A stretch of DNA of 64,000 nt from Marinobacter koreensis. GTDB lineage: Bacteria; Pseudomonadota; Gammaproteobacteria; Pseudomonadales; Oleiphilaceae. Shown here one piece after another: positions 1-9,421 of the stretch. Each line of letters starts with the position of its first letter. Position 1 is the stretch's first letter. Both the position numbers and the translations under genes were made by a program. The notes beneath the pieces are model-generated. The model searched no databases. It was not told the origin of the DNA and worked only from the letters and a program-made list of their open reading frames with translations. The DNA lies in the NCBI RefSeq assembly GCF_023156285.1, contig NZ_JAKZAJ010000005.1:1-64000 (forward strand), in the 5' to 3' direction.

Positions 1-67
1 CGTGAAACAGACCAGCGCCGATGGTAGTGTGGCATGGCCCATGCGAGAGTAGGTCATCGTCAGGCTC
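1..67 (+). rRNA. rrf: 5S ribosomal RNA, 3' part
   Basis: The first bases match the 3' half of a bacterial 5S rRNA: the segment GATGGTAGTGTGG followed by CCATGCGAGAGTAGG is the conserved helix IV/loop E region. The 5' part lies outside the window. The exact 3' end (about base 67) is judged from where similarity to other 5S genes stops, before the terminator. This places an rRNA operon immediately upstream of leuA. Confidence 0.93.
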
Positions 68-74
68 CTAACCC

Positions 75-107
75 AAAACCCCAGCATCTCCGGTGCTGGG
101 GTTTTTT
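75..107 (+). terminator. Rho-independent terminator of the rRNA operon
   Basis: A 12-bp perfect stem (75-86 with 94-105, core CCCCAGCA/TGCTGGGG), a 7-nt loop and a run of six T directly after the 5S 3' end form a strong intrinsic terminator. Confidence 0.93.
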
Positions 108-157
108 ATTGCCTGAAATTCCGTTAAAAGCCTGCGCCACTACATGCCGGGCATCGG

Positions 158-166
158 TGATATACT
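158..166 (+). promoter_or_regulatory. Probable leuA promoter (extended -10)
   Basis: TGATATACT at 158-166 is an extended -10 element (TG, one base, TATACT), about 43 bases upstream of the preferred leuA start. I see no good -35 at the usual distance, which is typical of extended -10 promoters. There is no room for a leucine-rich attenuator peptide. Confidence 0.45.
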
Positions 167-208
167 GGCTCAAAATAATCCTCTCCAATGTCTGATGGGA
201 GCGCATCG

Positions 209-1759
209 ATGTCGGCAACCGAACACCTTGTGATTTTTGACACAACCCTTCGCGACGGCGAGCAAAGCCCGGGCGCCACCATGAACAAGGCGGAAAAGCT
301 CCGCATTGCCAAGGCCCTGGAGAAGCTTCGCGTCGACGTGATCGAGGCAGGGTTTGCCATCGCGAGCCAGGGTGACTTTGACGCCGTCAAGTCGATCGCA
401 GAAACCATCACCGAATCGACTGTCTGCAGTCTGGCGAGGGCGCTGGATAATGATATCGATCGGGCTGCGGAAGCCATCCGGCCGGCTGAGCGGGGACGGA
501 TACATACGTTTATTGCGACGTCGCCGATCCACATGAAGCACAAGCTCCAGATGGAACCTGCCGAGGTGGTCGAGCAGGCGGTTCGCGCGGTCAAGCGGGC
601 TCGAAGTCACGTTGACGACGTCGAATTTTCCTGTGAAGACGCCGGGCGCTCGGAGCTGGATTTTCTTTGCCGGATCATAGAAGCGGCCATCGATGCCGGC
701 GCCCGCACGATCAACATCCCTGATACTGTGGGTTACGCGATTCCGGAACAATTCGGTGAAACCATTCGCCAGATCATGAATCGTGTGCCAAACGCCGATA
801 AGGCCATTTTCTCCGTGCATTGTCACAATGATCTGGGGCTTGCCGTTGCCAACTCCCTGGCAGCCGTTACCCAGGGTGCCCGCCAGGTGGAATGCACCAT
901 CAATGGCCTGGGCGAGCGGGCCGGAAACGCCGCGCTCGAAGAAATCGTCATGGCCGTGCGTACCCGACAGGATCTGTTCAACATCGATACCCGCATCGAC
1001 ACCCAGCATATTGTGCCGGCATCAAGGCTGGTGTCGACGATTACCGGGTTCCCGGTCCAGCCCAACAAAGCTATCGTCGGAGCGAATGCGTTCGCACACG
1101 AATCAGGTATCCACCAGGATGGCGTGCTGAAACATCGTGAAACCTACGAGATCATGCGGGCGCAGGATGTGGGCTGGCACACCAACAGTCTCGTCCTTGG
1201 CAAGCACTCCGGCCGGAATGCGTTCCGGACCCGTCTGCTGGAGCTGGGCATACAGTTCGATACTGAAACGGAGCTGAACGAAGCGTTTACCCGTTTCAAG
1301 GCACTGGCTGACCTGAAGCATGAGATCTTTGACGAGGACCTGCAGGCCATTGCCAGTGATACCCGTCAAAAGGAGGAGGAAGGTCCCTATGGCCTGGTCT
1401 GCATGCAGGTATGTTCCGAGACCGGCGTTGTGCCCCGGGCCAGCCTGACTATCTCGGTTGAGGGCAAGGAGCACAAGGTCGAGGCAGAGGGTAGCGGGCC
1501 GGTGGACGCCACGTTCAAGGCCATCGAATCCCTGGTTGATTCCGGCTGCAATCTCCAGCTGTATTCCGTCAATGCCATCACCAGTGGCACGGACGCACAG
1601 GGCGAGGTTACCGTTCGGTTGGAGCGGGGTGGCCGGATCGTCAATGGTGTTGGCTCCGATACCGACGTGATTATCGCCTCAGCAAAAGCCTATATCGAGG
1701 CTCTGAATCTGATCAGCCGGGGTGGCATTCGCCAGCACCCTCAGGTTGCGGATGTCTGA
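209..1759 (+). CDS. leuA: 2-isopropylmalate synthase
   Basis: This enzyme commits carbon to leucine: it condenses acetyl-CoA with 2-oxoisovalerate to give 2-isopropylmalate in the cytoplasm. The N-terminal TIM-barrel carries the HMGL-like signature DTTLRDGEQ (residues 11-19) and the metal-binding HCHND (204-208). The last ~125 residues fit the LeuA dimer regulatory domain that binds leucine for feedback inhibition. I chose the ATG at 209 (516 aa) over the upstream in-frame ATG at 188 because GGGAG at 197-201 is well spaced from it and the protein then starts where homologues do. The usual family length is about 510-525. The gene stands alone after the rRNA operon; leuBCD are not in the window. 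The next gene follows 15 bases after the stop and may be co-transcribed. Confidence 0.96.
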   Translation: MSATEHLVIFDTTLRDGEQSPGATMNKAEKLRIAKALEKLRVDVIEAGFAIASQGDFDAVKSIAETITESTVCSLARALDNDIDRAAEAIRPAERGRIHTFIATSPIHMKHKLQMEPAEVVEQAVRAVKRARSHVDDVEFSCEDAGRSELDFLCRIIEAAIDAGARTINIPDTVGYAIPEQFGETIRQIMNRVPNADKAIFSVHCHNDLGLAVANSLAAVTQGARQVECTINGLGERAGNAALEEIVMAVRTRQDLFNIDTRIDTQHIVPASRLVSTITGFPVQPNKAIVGANAFAHESGIHQDGVLKHRETYEIMRAQDVGWHTNSLVLGKHSGRNAFRTRLLELGIQFDTETELNEAFTRFKALADLKHEIFDEDLQAIASDTRQKEEEGPYGLVCMQVCSETGVVPRASLTISVEGKEHKVEAEGSGPVDATFKAIESLVDSGCNLQLYSVNAITSGTDAQGEVTVRLERGGRIVNGVGSDTDVIIASAKAYIEALNLISRGGIRQHPQVADV

Positions 1760-1774
1760 GTTGCAGGTAGCCTG

Positions 1775-2575
1775 ATGACGAGAACCGAAGCCGAGCGTCA
1801 GTTTTATCTGGGCGTAACGGGCGTGCGACTCTGGTACGCCAGAGAGCCACTGCCCGGAGCTGCACCAAGTCCGGATTTTGATTTTGGCGATACCGCCCCG
1901 GCCCCTCAGCCCGCCAGGGATTTGGAGTTTAAGGAGCCGGTGCAGCGTGAGAAGCCGGAAAGCTCTCCGGCCCGCACGGTCAATCTCAGGGCCCTTATGG
2001 ATGGTGCGCCCCAAGACGCTTCAGAGGTTGGCGGGGGCGAGGCCTCGTCTTTGCCGGTCAACCGTGCTCTGGCTGAGACCACAGTGAGCGAGTCGCCCGC
2101 AGAGACCAGTGACGATGAAGGTGTTGAGGCGTCAGCAGATCGGTTGTTGATCCGGCTTGAACTTCAGGTCTGGCTGGGTCGGCAGTTCGCGCTGGTCTCC
2201 GATGTTTCGTCGGACGCGAGTCTTCGCCTGCAGGACACCCTGGCCCGGAACATTCTCAGGAGTGTGGGCGATGAGGTTGTCCAGGTCCTCGGTCCTTTAC
2301 ACTGGCCTGTTTTCAATAATCCGGTGGTGCCCGGTAGTCGCATGGAAGAGCTGCTCGAGGTAGCCCGGGCGATGCTTGCCCCGTCTGCGGACCAGCGTCC
2401 ATTGATTCTGGGAGTGCCCGGGCCAGACGTAGCTGAAGGAGAGGTTCACTGGCTCTCCTCTGCCGCCAGACAGAAGCCGGCACTGGAGTTCTCCCATTCG
2501 CTCGCCCAGATCGCCGGCGATCCCGCCCTGAAGCGTCAGCTCTGGTCCTGCCTGAAACCGCTAGTACGAAACTGA
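1775..2575 (+). CDS. holD: DNA polymerase III psi subunit-like protein
   Basis: Psi links the clamp-loader complex to chi and SSB during replication. The call rests on position and faint similarity. The gene directly precedes rimI, as holD does in E. coli and as the psi gene does in Pseudomonas aeruginosa. The N-terminus (YLGVTGVRLWYAR, residues 11-23) resembles the psi start, which has an LGI-x-x-W pattern, and the C-terminus (ALKRQLWSCL) resembles the psi end around ALWQQI. At 266 aa it is about twice the E. coli length (137 aa). The excess is a low-complexity Pro/Glu/Ser-rich stretch at about residues 28-120 that separates the N-terminal peptide from the folded C-terminal domain. The stop overlaps the rimI start by one base (TGATG), suggesting translational coupling. 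Confidence 0.62.
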   Translation: MTRTEAERQFYLGVTGVRLWYAREPLPGAAPSPDFDFGDTAPAPQPARDLEFKEPVQREKPESSPARTVNLRALMDGAPQDASEVGGGEASSLPVNRALAETTVSESPAETSDDEGVEASADRLLIRLELQVWLGRQFALVSDVSSDASLRLQDTLARNILRSVGDEVVQVLGPLHWPVFNNPVVPGSRMEELLEVARAMLAPSADQRPLILGVPGPDVAEGEVHWLSSAARQKPALEFSHSLAQIAGDPALKRQLWSCLKPLVRN

Positions 2576-3060
2576 TGGACGGGACGCGCTCTTACAGGGC
2601 AATGCAGGGCATTGATTTCCTGCTCAGGCCGCTGCGGCAAGGGGATCTTCCCGAGGTGCTCGAAATAGAGCGCCAGGGATATGCTCGTCCCTGGTCCGAA
2701 TCCGTCTTTCTGGACTGCTTCAGGGACAATTACCGGCTGTGGGCGATCTGTCATGGGGACCGGTTGGTCGGCTATGCCATCGTTGCCTATCAGTTCGATG
2801 AGGCCCATCTGCTGAACCTCTGCGTGGGGCGGGCATCCCGCGGTCAGGGTGCGGGGCGTGAGCTGCTGAGATACCTGGTGGCGCAGTCCATTCACGATGG
2901 CATGCGTCAGGTCCTTCTGGAGGTTCGAAGGAGTAATGAGGGAGCTGCGGCGTTGTATTCGAGCGAAGGGTTCGAGGAAATTGGCGTGCGCCCTGGCTAT
3001 TACCCGGGTGTTGATGGTGCCGAGGATGCCCGCGTCATGAAGCTCGATCTTCATACCTGA
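2575..3060 (+). CDS. rimI: Ribosomal protein S18 alanine N-acetyltransferase
   Basis: A GNAT-fold acetyltransferase that modifies the N-terminal alanine of ribosomal protein S18 using acetyl-CoA. The acetyl-CoA binding motif A is visible as RGQGAG at residues 89-94, followed by GRELL. The 161-aa length is near the family norm (about 150). The first ATG (2575) overlaps the upstream stop. A second in-frame ATG at 2602 would give a start closer to other RimI proteins, so the first nine residues are uncertain. The pairing with the psi-like gene is the classic holD-rimI arrangement. Confidence 0.9.
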   Translation: MDGTRSYRAMQGIDFLLRPLRQGDLPEVLEIERQGYARPWSESVFLDCFRDNYRLWAICHGDRLVGYAIVAYQFDEAHLLNLCVGRASRGQGAGRELLRYLVAQSIHDGMRQVLLEVRRSNEGAAALYSSEGFEEIGVRPGYYPGVDGAEDARVMKLDLHT

Positions 3061-3084
3061 ACGCGTTCCCGCGGCCTGCGCCGG

Positions 3085-3114
3085 TTCACGCAGGCGGTGC
3101 TTAACCTTTATACT
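3085..3114 (+). promoter_or_regulatory. Probable prfC promoter inside a hairpin
   Basis: TTCACG (3085-3090), an 18-bp spacer and TATACT (3109-3114) fit a sigma-70 promoter about 44 bases before prfC. The -35 lies in the loop and right arm of a 7-bp inverted repeat (GCCTGCG 3074-3080 with CGCAGGC 3089-3095), which may also end rimI transcripts, although no T-run follows. Confidence 0.45.
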
Positions 3115-3157
3115 TGTACGCTTTTCAAATCCTTTTATTCCGGGTGCCATTCAGACT

Positions 3158-4738
3158 ATGTCCAATCTTTCCCAGGAAGTGGCCAAACGCCGTACGTTCG
3201 CCATTATTTCACACCCTGATGCCGGTAAAACGACCATCACGGAAAAGGTGTTGCTGTTTGGTCAGGCGATTCAGAAGGCCGGGACCGTCAAGGGCAAGAA
3301 ATCGGGACAGCACGCAAAATCCGACTGGATGGAAATGGAAAAGGAGCGGGGGATTTCCGTAACGACCTCGGTCATGCAGTTTCCCTACAATGATCGGCTG
3401 GTCAATCTGCTGGATACTCCGGGGCACGAGGACTTTTCCGAAGACACCTATCGGACACTGACGGCGGTGGATTCCTGCCTGATGGTTATCGACAGTGCCA
3501 AGGGCGTCGAGGAACGGACCATTAAACTGATGGAAGTGACGCGGCTCCGGGATACGCCGATTCTGACCTTCATGAACAAGCTGGACCGGGACACCCGCGA
3601 TCCGGTCGAATTGATGGATGAGGTGGAGGACGTTCTCAAGATTGCGTGTGCCCCGATCACCTGGCCCATCGGCATGGGCAAGAATTTCAAGGGCGTGTAT
3701 CACCTCCTGCGTGATGAGGTGATCCTGTACCAGTCGGGCCAGGGCCACACAATCCAGGAGAAGCGGGTAATCAAGGGTCTGGACAATCCGGAACTCGACG
3801 AGGTTATCGGAGCCTACGCCTCTGATCTTCGGGATGAGATCGAGCTGGTCAAAGGCGCTTCCCACGAATTCGATATTGACGCCTTTCTGGCCGGCCAGTT
3901 GACGCCGGTGTTTTTCGGAACGGCTCTGGGCAATTTCGGCGTCGACCATATGCTGGATGGCCTGGTGGAATGGGCGCCCACGCCCCAGCCCCGCGAGACG
4001 GATCAACGCCCGGTTCAGCCTACCGAAGACGGGTTCTCAGGCTTTGTGTTCAAGATCCAGGCAAACATGGATCCCCAGCACCGCGACCGCATTGCCTTCC
4101 TTCGCATTGTGTCAGGGAAATATGCCCAGGGAATGAAAGCCCGTCATGTTCGTATCGGCAAGGATGTCCGGTTTTCCGATGCCCTGACTTTCATGGCCGG
4201 TGATCGTGAGCACGCCGAAGAAGCATTCGCCGGAGATATCATCGGGCTGCATAACCACGGCACCATCCAGCTTGGCGATACCTTTACCGCCGGTGAGGAT
4301 ATGAAGTTTACCGGGATTCCCAACTTCGCGCCGGAGCTGTTCCGCAGAATCCGCCTCAAGGATCCGCTCAAGGCCAAGCAACTGCAAAAGGGGCTGATTC
4401 AACTGTCGGAAGAAGGGGCGGTCCAGGTATTTCGGCCGCTCAAGAACAACGATCTGATCGTGGGCGCGGTTGGCGTACTGCAGTTTGATGTGGTTGTTGC
4501 CCGGTTGAAGAGCGAATACAAGGTGGATGCCGTCTACGAGCCCATCAATGTTGCCACGGCACGCTGGGTCGGCTGTGACGATGAGCGGAAACTGGACGAG
4601 TTCGAGCGCAAGAACAACGACTATCTGGCCCTCGACGGCAGTGATCGGCTGGCCTACATTGCGCCGACGATGGTCAACCTCAATCTGGCCCAGGAACGTT
4701 ATCCGGATATACGCTTCCAGAAAACCCGCGAGCACTGA
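3158..4738 (+). CDS. prfC: Peptide chain release factor 3
   Basis: RF3 is the GTPase that ejects RF1/RF2 from the ribosome after peptide release. The G domain is intact: P-loop HPDAGKTT at residues 19-26, switch II DTPGHED at 86-92, and NKLD at 140-143 for guanine specificity. An EF-Tu-like domain II and the RF3 C-terminal domain follow. At 526 aa it matches E. coli RF3 (529 aa). It probably has its own promoter and is followed 23 bases later by tatD. Confidence 0.98.
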   Translation: MSNLSQEVAKRRTFAIISHPDAGKTTITEKVLLFGQAIQKAGTVKGKKSGQHAKSDWMEMEKERGISVTTSVMQFPYNDRLVNLLDTPGHEDFSEDTYRTLTAVDSCLMVIDSAKGVEERTIKLMEVTRLRDTPILTFMNKLDRDTRDPVELMDEVEDVLKIACAPITWPIGMGKNFKGVYHLLRDEVILYQSGQGHTIQEKRVIKGLDNPELDEVIGAYASDLRDEIELVKGASHEFDIDAFLAGQLTPVFFGTALGNFGVDHMLDGLVEWAPTPQPRETDQRPVQPTEDGFSGFVFKIQANMDPQHRDRIAFLRIVSGKYAQGMKARHVRIGKDVRFSDALTFMAGDREHAEEAFAGDIIGLHNHGTIQLGDTFTAGEDMKFTGIPNFAPELFRRIRLKDPLKAKQLQKGLIQLSEEGAVQVFRPLKNNDLIVGAVGVLQFDVVVARLKSEYKVDAVYEPINVATARWVGCDDERKLDEFERKNNDYLALDGSDRLAYIAPTMVNLNLAQERYPDIRFQKTREH

Positions 4739-4761
4739 GCCGGTTGCGGGCGGAGGCAGGC

Positions 4762-5547
4762 ATGAGAATGATCGACGCCCATTGCCACTTTGATTTTCCC
4801 CGTTTTGATGGGGAGCGCGACGAAGAGTTGCGCCGGGCCCGAGCCCTTGGCGTGCTTGGTGCCGTTATACCCGGAGTTCGCCGGCCCGACTGGGAGCGGG
4901 TTCGTCGGGTAGCGAACGCACATCCGGGCCTCTGGTATTGCCTGGGCATCCATCCCTGGTTCGTAGAGGAGCATTCGGAAGGGGATCTTCAGCGACTGGA
5001 AAGCCAGCTTGCGTCGAGAGAGTCCGCTTGCGTGGCACTCGGGGAGTGCGGACTTGATCGTTTACACGGATCTCTGGCCGAACAGTTGCCGTGGTTCGAG
5101 CAACAGGTGGCCCTGGCAGCCAGGCTGGAGTTGCCCCTCATTGTTCACTCGGTCAGGACCCATGACGAGATCCATGGCGCACTCCGCCGCGCCAACTGGT
5201 CCGGGCGTGCGTTGATTCACGGGTTTTCCGGCAGCTATGAACAAGCCGCCAAGCTGGTGGGCCTGGGTTGTTATATCGGTATCGGCGGAGTGATTACCCA
5301 CGAACGGGCCCGAAAAACCCGTGAGACCGTTGCACGCCTTCCGGCGAGTTGTCTGGTTCTGGAGACGGATGCCCCGGACATGGCCCCGGCCGGGGTCGCA
5401 TCGGGCCGGAACTCGCCGGTGTATCTGCCACGGATTCTTGAGACGCTCGCGGAACTGCGGGGCGTGGAGACATCGGCGCTCGCGCCGGATCTTCTCGCCA
5501 ATGTGTGCTCGCTCTATGGTTGGGAGGAGGGGGATCTCCCGTCATAA
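4762..5547 (+). CDS. TatD-family metal-dependent hydrolase
   Basis: A TIM-barrel metallohydrolase of the TatD DNase family. The HxH metal motif sits at the very N-terminus (H7 and H9 in DAHCH). The later ligands are seen in GECGLD, in the IVHS segment and in the final ETDAPD. I chose the ATG at 4762 (261 aa) because GGAGG at 4752-4756 is five bases upstream; a TTG at 4744 is in frame but has no ribosome site. E. coli has several paralogues (TatD, YcfH, YjjV), and I cannot tell which this equals. In E. coli yjjV also lies near prfC, which favours that subgroup. Confidence 0.88.
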   Translation: MRMIDAHCHFDFPRFDGERDEELRRARALGVLGAVIPGVRRPDWERVRRVANAHPGLWYCLGIHPWFVEEHSEGDLQRLESQLASRESACVALGECGLDRLHGSLAEQLPWFEQQVALAARLELPLIVHSVRTHDEIHGALRRANWSGRALIHGFSGSYEQAAKLVGLGCYIGIGGVITHERARKTRETVARLPASCLVLETDAPDMAPAGVASGRNSPVYLPRILETLAELRGVETSALAPDLLANVCSLYGWEEGDLPS

Positions 5548-5575
5548 GGGAATAACGAAACACCGTCGGACGGGG

Positions 5576-5604
5576 TTGGTTTTCCCTGGGGGTTGGAGTA
5601 TACT
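5576..5604 (+). promoter_or_regulatory. rplM-rpsI promoter
   Basis: TTGGTT (5576-5581), a 17-bp spacer and TATACT (5599-5604) make a good sigma-70 promoter. It gives a 5' leader of about 140 nt before rplM. Such leaders bind L13 for autoregulation in some gammaproteobacteria; I did not identify a defined leader structure here. Confidence 0.6.
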
Positions 5605-5751
5605 TCGCGCCCTGGCTTTTCAAGGCGATGGTGCTATCTCAGCCCCGAATGGTACCACTGCCAACATTACAGGTACGAACCTCCTCCGGATGCCTTGCAT
5701 TTACCGGTGGTGGTTTTCAACGTTTCTTTTATAGCGTTCAAGGCGGAATCA

Positions 5752-6180
5752 ATGAAGACTCTGAGTGCGAAACCAGAAACAGTAAAACGTGACTGGTACG
5801 TTGTAGACGCAGCCGGCAAGACGCTGGGTCGTCTGTCAACAGAAATCGCCCGTCGTCTGCGGGGCAAGCATAAGCCTGAGTACACCCCTCACGTGGACAC
5901 TGGCGACTACATTGTTGTGATTAATGCCAGCCAGGTGCAGGTTACCGGCAAGAAAGCATCTGCAAAGATGTACTACAGCCACACCGGCTTTCCGGGTGGA
6001 ATCAAGTCCATCAATTTCGAGAAGCTGGTAGACAAGGCTCCCGAGCAAATCATTCAGAAGTCTGTCAAAGGCATGCTTCCGAAAGGCCCGCTCGGTCGTG
6101 CCATGTTCAAGAAGCTGAAAGTCTACGCAGGCGCTGAGCACCCTCACGCAGCCCAGCAGCCCAAAGAACTCGACATTTAA
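5752..6180 (+). CDS. rplM: 50S ribosomal protein L13
   Basis: An early-assembly protein of the large ribosomal subunit. From the ATG at 5752 the protein is exactly 142 aa, the same as E. coli L13, and starts [15 protein letters not shown]. The frame is open further upstream, but that extension is the non-coding leader. The conserved [10 protein letters not shown] segment is present near residue 105. It is followed after 12 bases by rpsI, the universal L13-S9 pair. Confidence 0.99.
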   Translation: MKTLSAKPETVKRDWYVVDAAGKTLGRLSTEIARRLRGKHKPEYTPHVDTGDYIVVINASQVQVTGKKASAKMYYSHTGFPGGIKSINFEKLVDKAPEQIIQKSVKGMLPKGPLGRAMFKKLKVYAGAEHPHAAQQPKELDI

Positions 6181-6192
6181 CGGAAGGCGGAT

Positions 6193-6585
6193 ATGTCTGT
6201 AGCACAAAATTACGGTACTGGTCGCCGCAAGAACTCCACGGCTCGCGTCTTTATCAAGCCGGGTAGCGGTAACATCACCATTAACGGTCGCACCATCGAG
6301 CAGTTCTTCGGTCGTGAGACTCTGCGCATGATCGTTCGTCAGCCGCTCGTGGTTGCCGAGTCCACCGATCGTTTTGACATCAACATCACCGTCAAGGGTG
6401 GTGGCACCAGTGGCCAGGCCGGCGCAATTCGCCATGGTCTGACCCGTGCACTGATGGATTACGACGAGACCCTGCGTCCGGCATTGCGCAAGGCTGGTTA
6501 CGTCACTCGCGATGCTCGTGAGGTTGAGCGTAAGAAAGTCGGTCTGCGCAAAGCGCGTAAGCGTCCGCAGTACTCCAAGCGTTAA
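6193..6585 (+). CDS. rpsI: 30S ribosomal protein S9
   Basis: A small-subunit protein whose C-terminal tail reaches the P-site tRNA. It is 130 aa, the family length. It carries the [10 protein letters not shown] motif near the N-terminus and ends in the invariant basic tail finishing YSKR. A ribosome site (GGAAGG) precedes the ATG. It is the last gene before a strong terminator. Confidence 0.99.
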   Translation: MSVAQNYGTGRRKNSTARVFIKPGSGNITINGRTIEQFFGRETLRMIVRQPLVVAESTDRFDINITVKGGGTSGQAGAIRHGLTRALMDYDETLRPALRKAGYVTRDAREVERKKVGLRKARKRPQYSKR

Positions 6586-6606
6586 TTCTGCGTCGCAGAA
6601 GCGCTC

Positions 6607-6637
6607 AAAAAACCCGGCCATCGAGCCGGGTTTTTTT
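6607..6637 (+). terminator. Terminator after rplM-rpsI
   Basis: A run of A and CCCGGC (6607-6618) pairs with GCCGGG and seven T (6625-6637) across a 6-nt loop, a classic intrinsic terminator. Confidence 0.92.
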
Positions 6638-6704
6638 GTGTCTCAGAGAATTGTCAGCAAATTGATCTGGAGCAGAGAAGCGCCGCCCCGGGCACCTTTC
6701 CGAC

Positions 6705-6733
6705 TTGTAAGGTTCTGGTAATTTCATTACCAT
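6705..6733 (+). promoter_or_regulatory. Probable petABC promoter with palindromic operator
   Basis: TTGTAA (6705-6710), a 17-bp spacer and TACCAT (6728-6733) fit a sigma-70 promoter about 99 bases before petA. The spacer and -10 are overlaid by a perfect palindrome, TGGTAAT-TTC-ATTACCA (6716-6732), placed as a repressor site would be. The cognate regulator is unknown. Confidence 0.45.
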
Positions 6734-6831
6734 TTGGGCGCTTACATTTTTGGGTTGTGAAGTCCTTTTAGATGCCTGCAGTCAGCCTCTTTGAAGCGGT
6801 TGGGGGCATCTCCTGATGGGAGAAAACCATA

Positions 6832-7425
6832 ATGAATAATGGCGACGTGAGCCAAGGCCGGCGCCGATTCCTGATCGGTGCCACGTCTGTGGTGGGAGGA
6901 GTCGGCGTCGTCGGTGCGGCCGTTCCGTTCGTGGCATCCTGGAATCCCAGTGCCAAGGCCGAAGCTGCCGGTGCACCGGTAACCGTCAATATCAGCAAGA
7001 TTGAGCCGGGCCAACAAATTACCGTTGAATGGCGCGGTAAGCCGGTGTGGGTCGTCCGTCGTACGCCGGAAATGCTGGAAAACATCAAGAAGATGAATGA
7101 TGAGGTCAAGGATCCTGAGTCCAAAGAGCCCCAGCAGCCGTCCTATATCGAAGGCATCTACCGCTCGCTGAAGCCCGAAATCGTTGTGCTGGTTGGTATC
7201 TGCACCCATCTGGGGTGTGTGCCTACTTACCGTCCGGAAGTTGCCCCTGAAGACCTGGGCGAAGACTGGCTGGGTGGTTTCTTCTGTCCGTGCCACGGTT
7301 CTCATTACGATCTGGCCGGTCGGGTATGGCAAGCTCAGCCTGCTCCCCTGAACCTTGAGGTGCCGCCTTATCGTTACGACGATGAGTCGACCCTGACGAT
7401 TGGTCTTGATCCGGAGGCAGCGTAA
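6832..7425 (+). CDS. petA: Ubiquinol-cytochrome c reductase Rieske iron-sulfur subunit
   Basis: This subunit carries the 2Fe-2S cluster that takes the first electron from ubiquinol in the bc1 complex (complex III). The two cluster motifs are CTHLGC (residues 124-129) and CPCHGS (152-157), both intact. The N-terminus has a twin-arginine signal (QGRRRFL) and one hydrophobic anchor (about residues 14-36), so the folded head is exported by Tat and stays membrane-anchored. The 197-aa length is typical. GGGAGA precedes the ATG. The stop overlaps the petB start (TAATG). Confidence 0.98.
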   Translation: MNNGDVSQGRRRFLIGATSVVGGVGVVGAAVPFVASWNPSAKAEAAGAPVTVNISKIEPGQQITVEWRGKPVWVVRRTPEMLENIKKMNDEVKDPESKEPQQPSYIEGIYRSLKPEIVVLVGICTHLGCVPTYRPEVAPEDLGEDWLGGFFCPCHGSHYDLAGRVWQAQPAPLNLEVPPYRYDDESTLTIGLDPEAA

Positions 7426-8657
7426 TGCAAAAGCTAATTCAATGGGTAGACGACCGTCTTCCAATCGTCGACGCCTGGAACAAACACCTTGCCAAGTATT
7501 ACGCGCCGAAAAACTTTAACGTGTGGTACTTTTTTGGGTCACTCGCGATGCTGGTTCTGGTCAACCAGCTGGTGACCGGTATCTGGCTCACCATGAGCTA
7601 CAACCCGACCGCTGAAGGTGCCTTCGCGTCCGTTGAATACATCATGCGGGATGTGGAGTGGGGCTGGTTGCTTCGCTATCTGCACTCAACCGGTGCTTCC
7701 GCCTTCTTCATTGTCGTATACCTGCACATGTTCCGCGGCCTCATGTACGGTTCGTACCAGAAGCCCCGCGAGCTGATCTGGCTTTTCGGCATGCTGATCT
7801 ACCTCGTGCTGATGGCCGAGGCTTTCATGGGGTACCTGCTGCCCTGGGGTCAGATGTCCTACTGGGGTGCCCAGGTTATCGTTAACCTGTTTGGTGCTAT
7901 CCCGGTAATCGGAGACGATCTGTCACTGTGGATTCGCGGCGACTATCTCATTTCAGGTATCACGCTCAACCGATTCTTTGCCCTCCATGTGGTTGCTCTG
8001 CCGATCGTGTTGCTTGGTCTGGTGGTACTGCACATCCTTGCGTTGCATGAAGTGGGTTCCAACAACCCCGACGGAATCGATATCAAGAAGAACAAGGACG
8101 AAAACGGTATCCCGAAAGATGGTATTCCGTTCCACCCCTACTACAGCGTGCACGACCTGCTCGGTGTTGCTGTTTTCTTCTTCATCTTCTTCGTGGTGGT
8201 GTTCTTCTTCCCGGAGATGGGCGGTATCTTCCTTGAGAAGCCCAACTTCGAGCCCGCGAACCCGCTCAAGACGCCAGCCCACATTGCGCCGGTCTGGTAT
8301 TTCACGCCCTTTTACGCCATGTTGCGGGCGGTTACCGTGGATCTCTTCGGTCTGCCGGCCAAGTTCTGGGGTGTGGTCGTGATGGGCGGTGCCATTGCGA
8401 TCCTGTTTGTCCTGCCCTGGCTGGACCGGAGCCCGGTTCGCTCCATCCGTTACAAAGGATGGTTGAGCCGGATTGCGCTGGCGATCTTTGCCATCAGCTT
8501 CGTTATCCTGGGCTATCTCGGCCTGGTCCCGGCGACAGAGGGGCGCACGACCGTCGCTCAGATTCTGACGGTGTTGTACTTCCTCTATTTCATTCTTATG
8601 CCGTTCTACACGCGTATGGAGAAAACCAAGCCAGTTCCAGAGAGGGTGACCGGATAA
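7425..8657 (+). CDS. petB: Cytochrome b of the bc1 complex
   Basis: The central membrane subunit of complex III, holding the two b hemes and the quinol oxidation and reduction sites. Multiple hydrophobic helices run through its 410 residues. The heme-ligand region around RYLHSTGAS and the Qo-site stretch LLPWGQMSYWGA are conserved. The loop that is PEWY in mitochondria reads PVWY at residues 289-292; I recall this as a natural variant in gamma- and betaproteobacteria rather than a defect. One-base overlaps with petA upstream and petC downstream (both TAATG) show a tightly coupled operon. Confidence 0.98.
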   Translation: MQKLIQWVDDRLPIVDAWNKHLAKYYAPKNFNVWYFFGSLAMLVLVNQLVTGIWLTMSYNPTAEGAFASVEYIMRDVEWGWLLRYLHSTGASAFFIVVYLHMFRGLMYGSYQKPRELIWLFGMLIYLVLMAEAFMGYLLPWGQMSYWGAQVIVNLFGAIPVIGDDLSLWIRGDYLISGITLNRFFALHVVALPIVLLGLVVLHILALHEVGSNNPDGIDIKKNKDENGIPKDGIPFHPYYSVHDLLGVAVFFFIFFVVVFFFPEMGGIFLEKPNFEPANPLKTPAHIAPVWYFTPFYAMLRAVTVDLFGLPAKFWGVVVMGGAIAILFVLPWLDRSPVRSIRYKGWLSRIALAIFAISFVILGYLGLVPATEGRTTVAQILTVLYFLYFILMPFYTRMEKTKPVPERVTG

Positions 8658-9412
8658 TGAGAAAGCTGATTCTTGCTCTTGTTTTCACAGTCCTGCCGGC
8701 TCTCGGGCTGGCAGCTGAAGGAACGGTTCCCATGGATCACATGGAACCGGATCATGCCGACAAGGCATCTCTGCAGCGGGGTGTCACCCTGTTTACGAAC
8801 TACTGTATGGGGTGTCACTCTATGGAATACTCGCGTTACAAGCGGGTGGCGGAAGATCTGGGTATTCCTGAGGATCTGTACGAGAACAATCTGATCTTCA
8901 CCGGTGCCAAGATTGGCGAGCTGATGAAGAACTCCATGAAGAAGGATATGGCGGCTGATTGGTTCGGTGCGCCACCGCCCGATCTTACCCTCGAGGCCCG
9001 TCTTCGTGGTGAGTCCTGGGTTTATTCCTACCTTCGTGGGTTCTACAAGGATGATACCCGGCCGACAGGTGTCAACAATGTGGTGTTCCCGAACGTTGGT
9101 ATGCCGCATGTCCTGGTCAGTCTGCAGGGGCTGTGTGGCGTGAAGCCGAACGTGGGTGTCCCGGCCTCGGTCGAGCCGCTCAGTGGCAACATCAACAATG
9201 GAGAGCTCTGCCCGAGTTATGTGTCTGAGGGTTCCATGTCCGAAGCAGAGTTTGATCAGGCCATGTACGACCTGACCAACTTCCTGTCTTACACGGCCGA
9301 CCCGGTGAAGCTGGAGCGTGAGCGTCTGGGGATCTTTGTTCTGATCTTTGTGGCGATCTTCTTCGTCTTCGCTTATCTGCTCAATCGTGAGTACTGGAAG
9401 GACGTGCACTGA
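8657..9412 (+). CDS. petC: Cytochrome c1 of the bc1 complex
   Basis: The c-type heme subunit that passes electrons from the Rieske protein to cytochrome c. The heme site is CMGCH at residues 50-54. A Sec signal peptide (about residues 1-20, ending at ALGLAAEG) exports it, and a C-terminal hydrophobic helix (about residues 228-245) anchors it. From the ATG at 8657 it is 251 aa, close to other bacterial c1 proteins. The frame is open for another 198 bases upstream inside petB, but that has no start signal comparable to the TAATG junction. Confidence 0.97.
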   Translation: MRKLILALVFTVLPALGLAAEGTVPMDHMEPDHADKASLQRGVTLFTNYCMGCHSMEYSRYKRVAEDLGIPEDLYENNLIFTGAKIGELMKNSMKKDMAADWFGAPPPDLTLEARLRGESWVYSYLRGFYKDDTRPTGVNNVVFPNVGMPHVLVSLQGLCGVKPNVGVPASVEPLSGNINNGELCPSYVSEGSMSEAEFDQAMYDLTNFLSYTADPVKLERERLGIFVLIFVAIFFVFAYLLNREYWKDVH

Positions 9413-9421
9413 GAAATAGGG

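Noticed and set aside
188..208. An upstream in-frame ATG for leuA
   Set aside because: The ribosome site GGGAG fits the ATG at 209, and the additional seven residues are not seen in the family.
8459..8656. An N-terminal extension of cytochrome c1 into petB
   Set aside because: The extension would replace the signal peptide with arginine-rich sequence; the ATG at 8657 in the TAATG junction gives a standard Sec signal.
7425..8657. PVWY instead of PEWY in cytochrome b as a defect
   Set aside because: I recall PVWY as a natural variant in gamma- and betaproteobacteria; all other conserved regions are intact.
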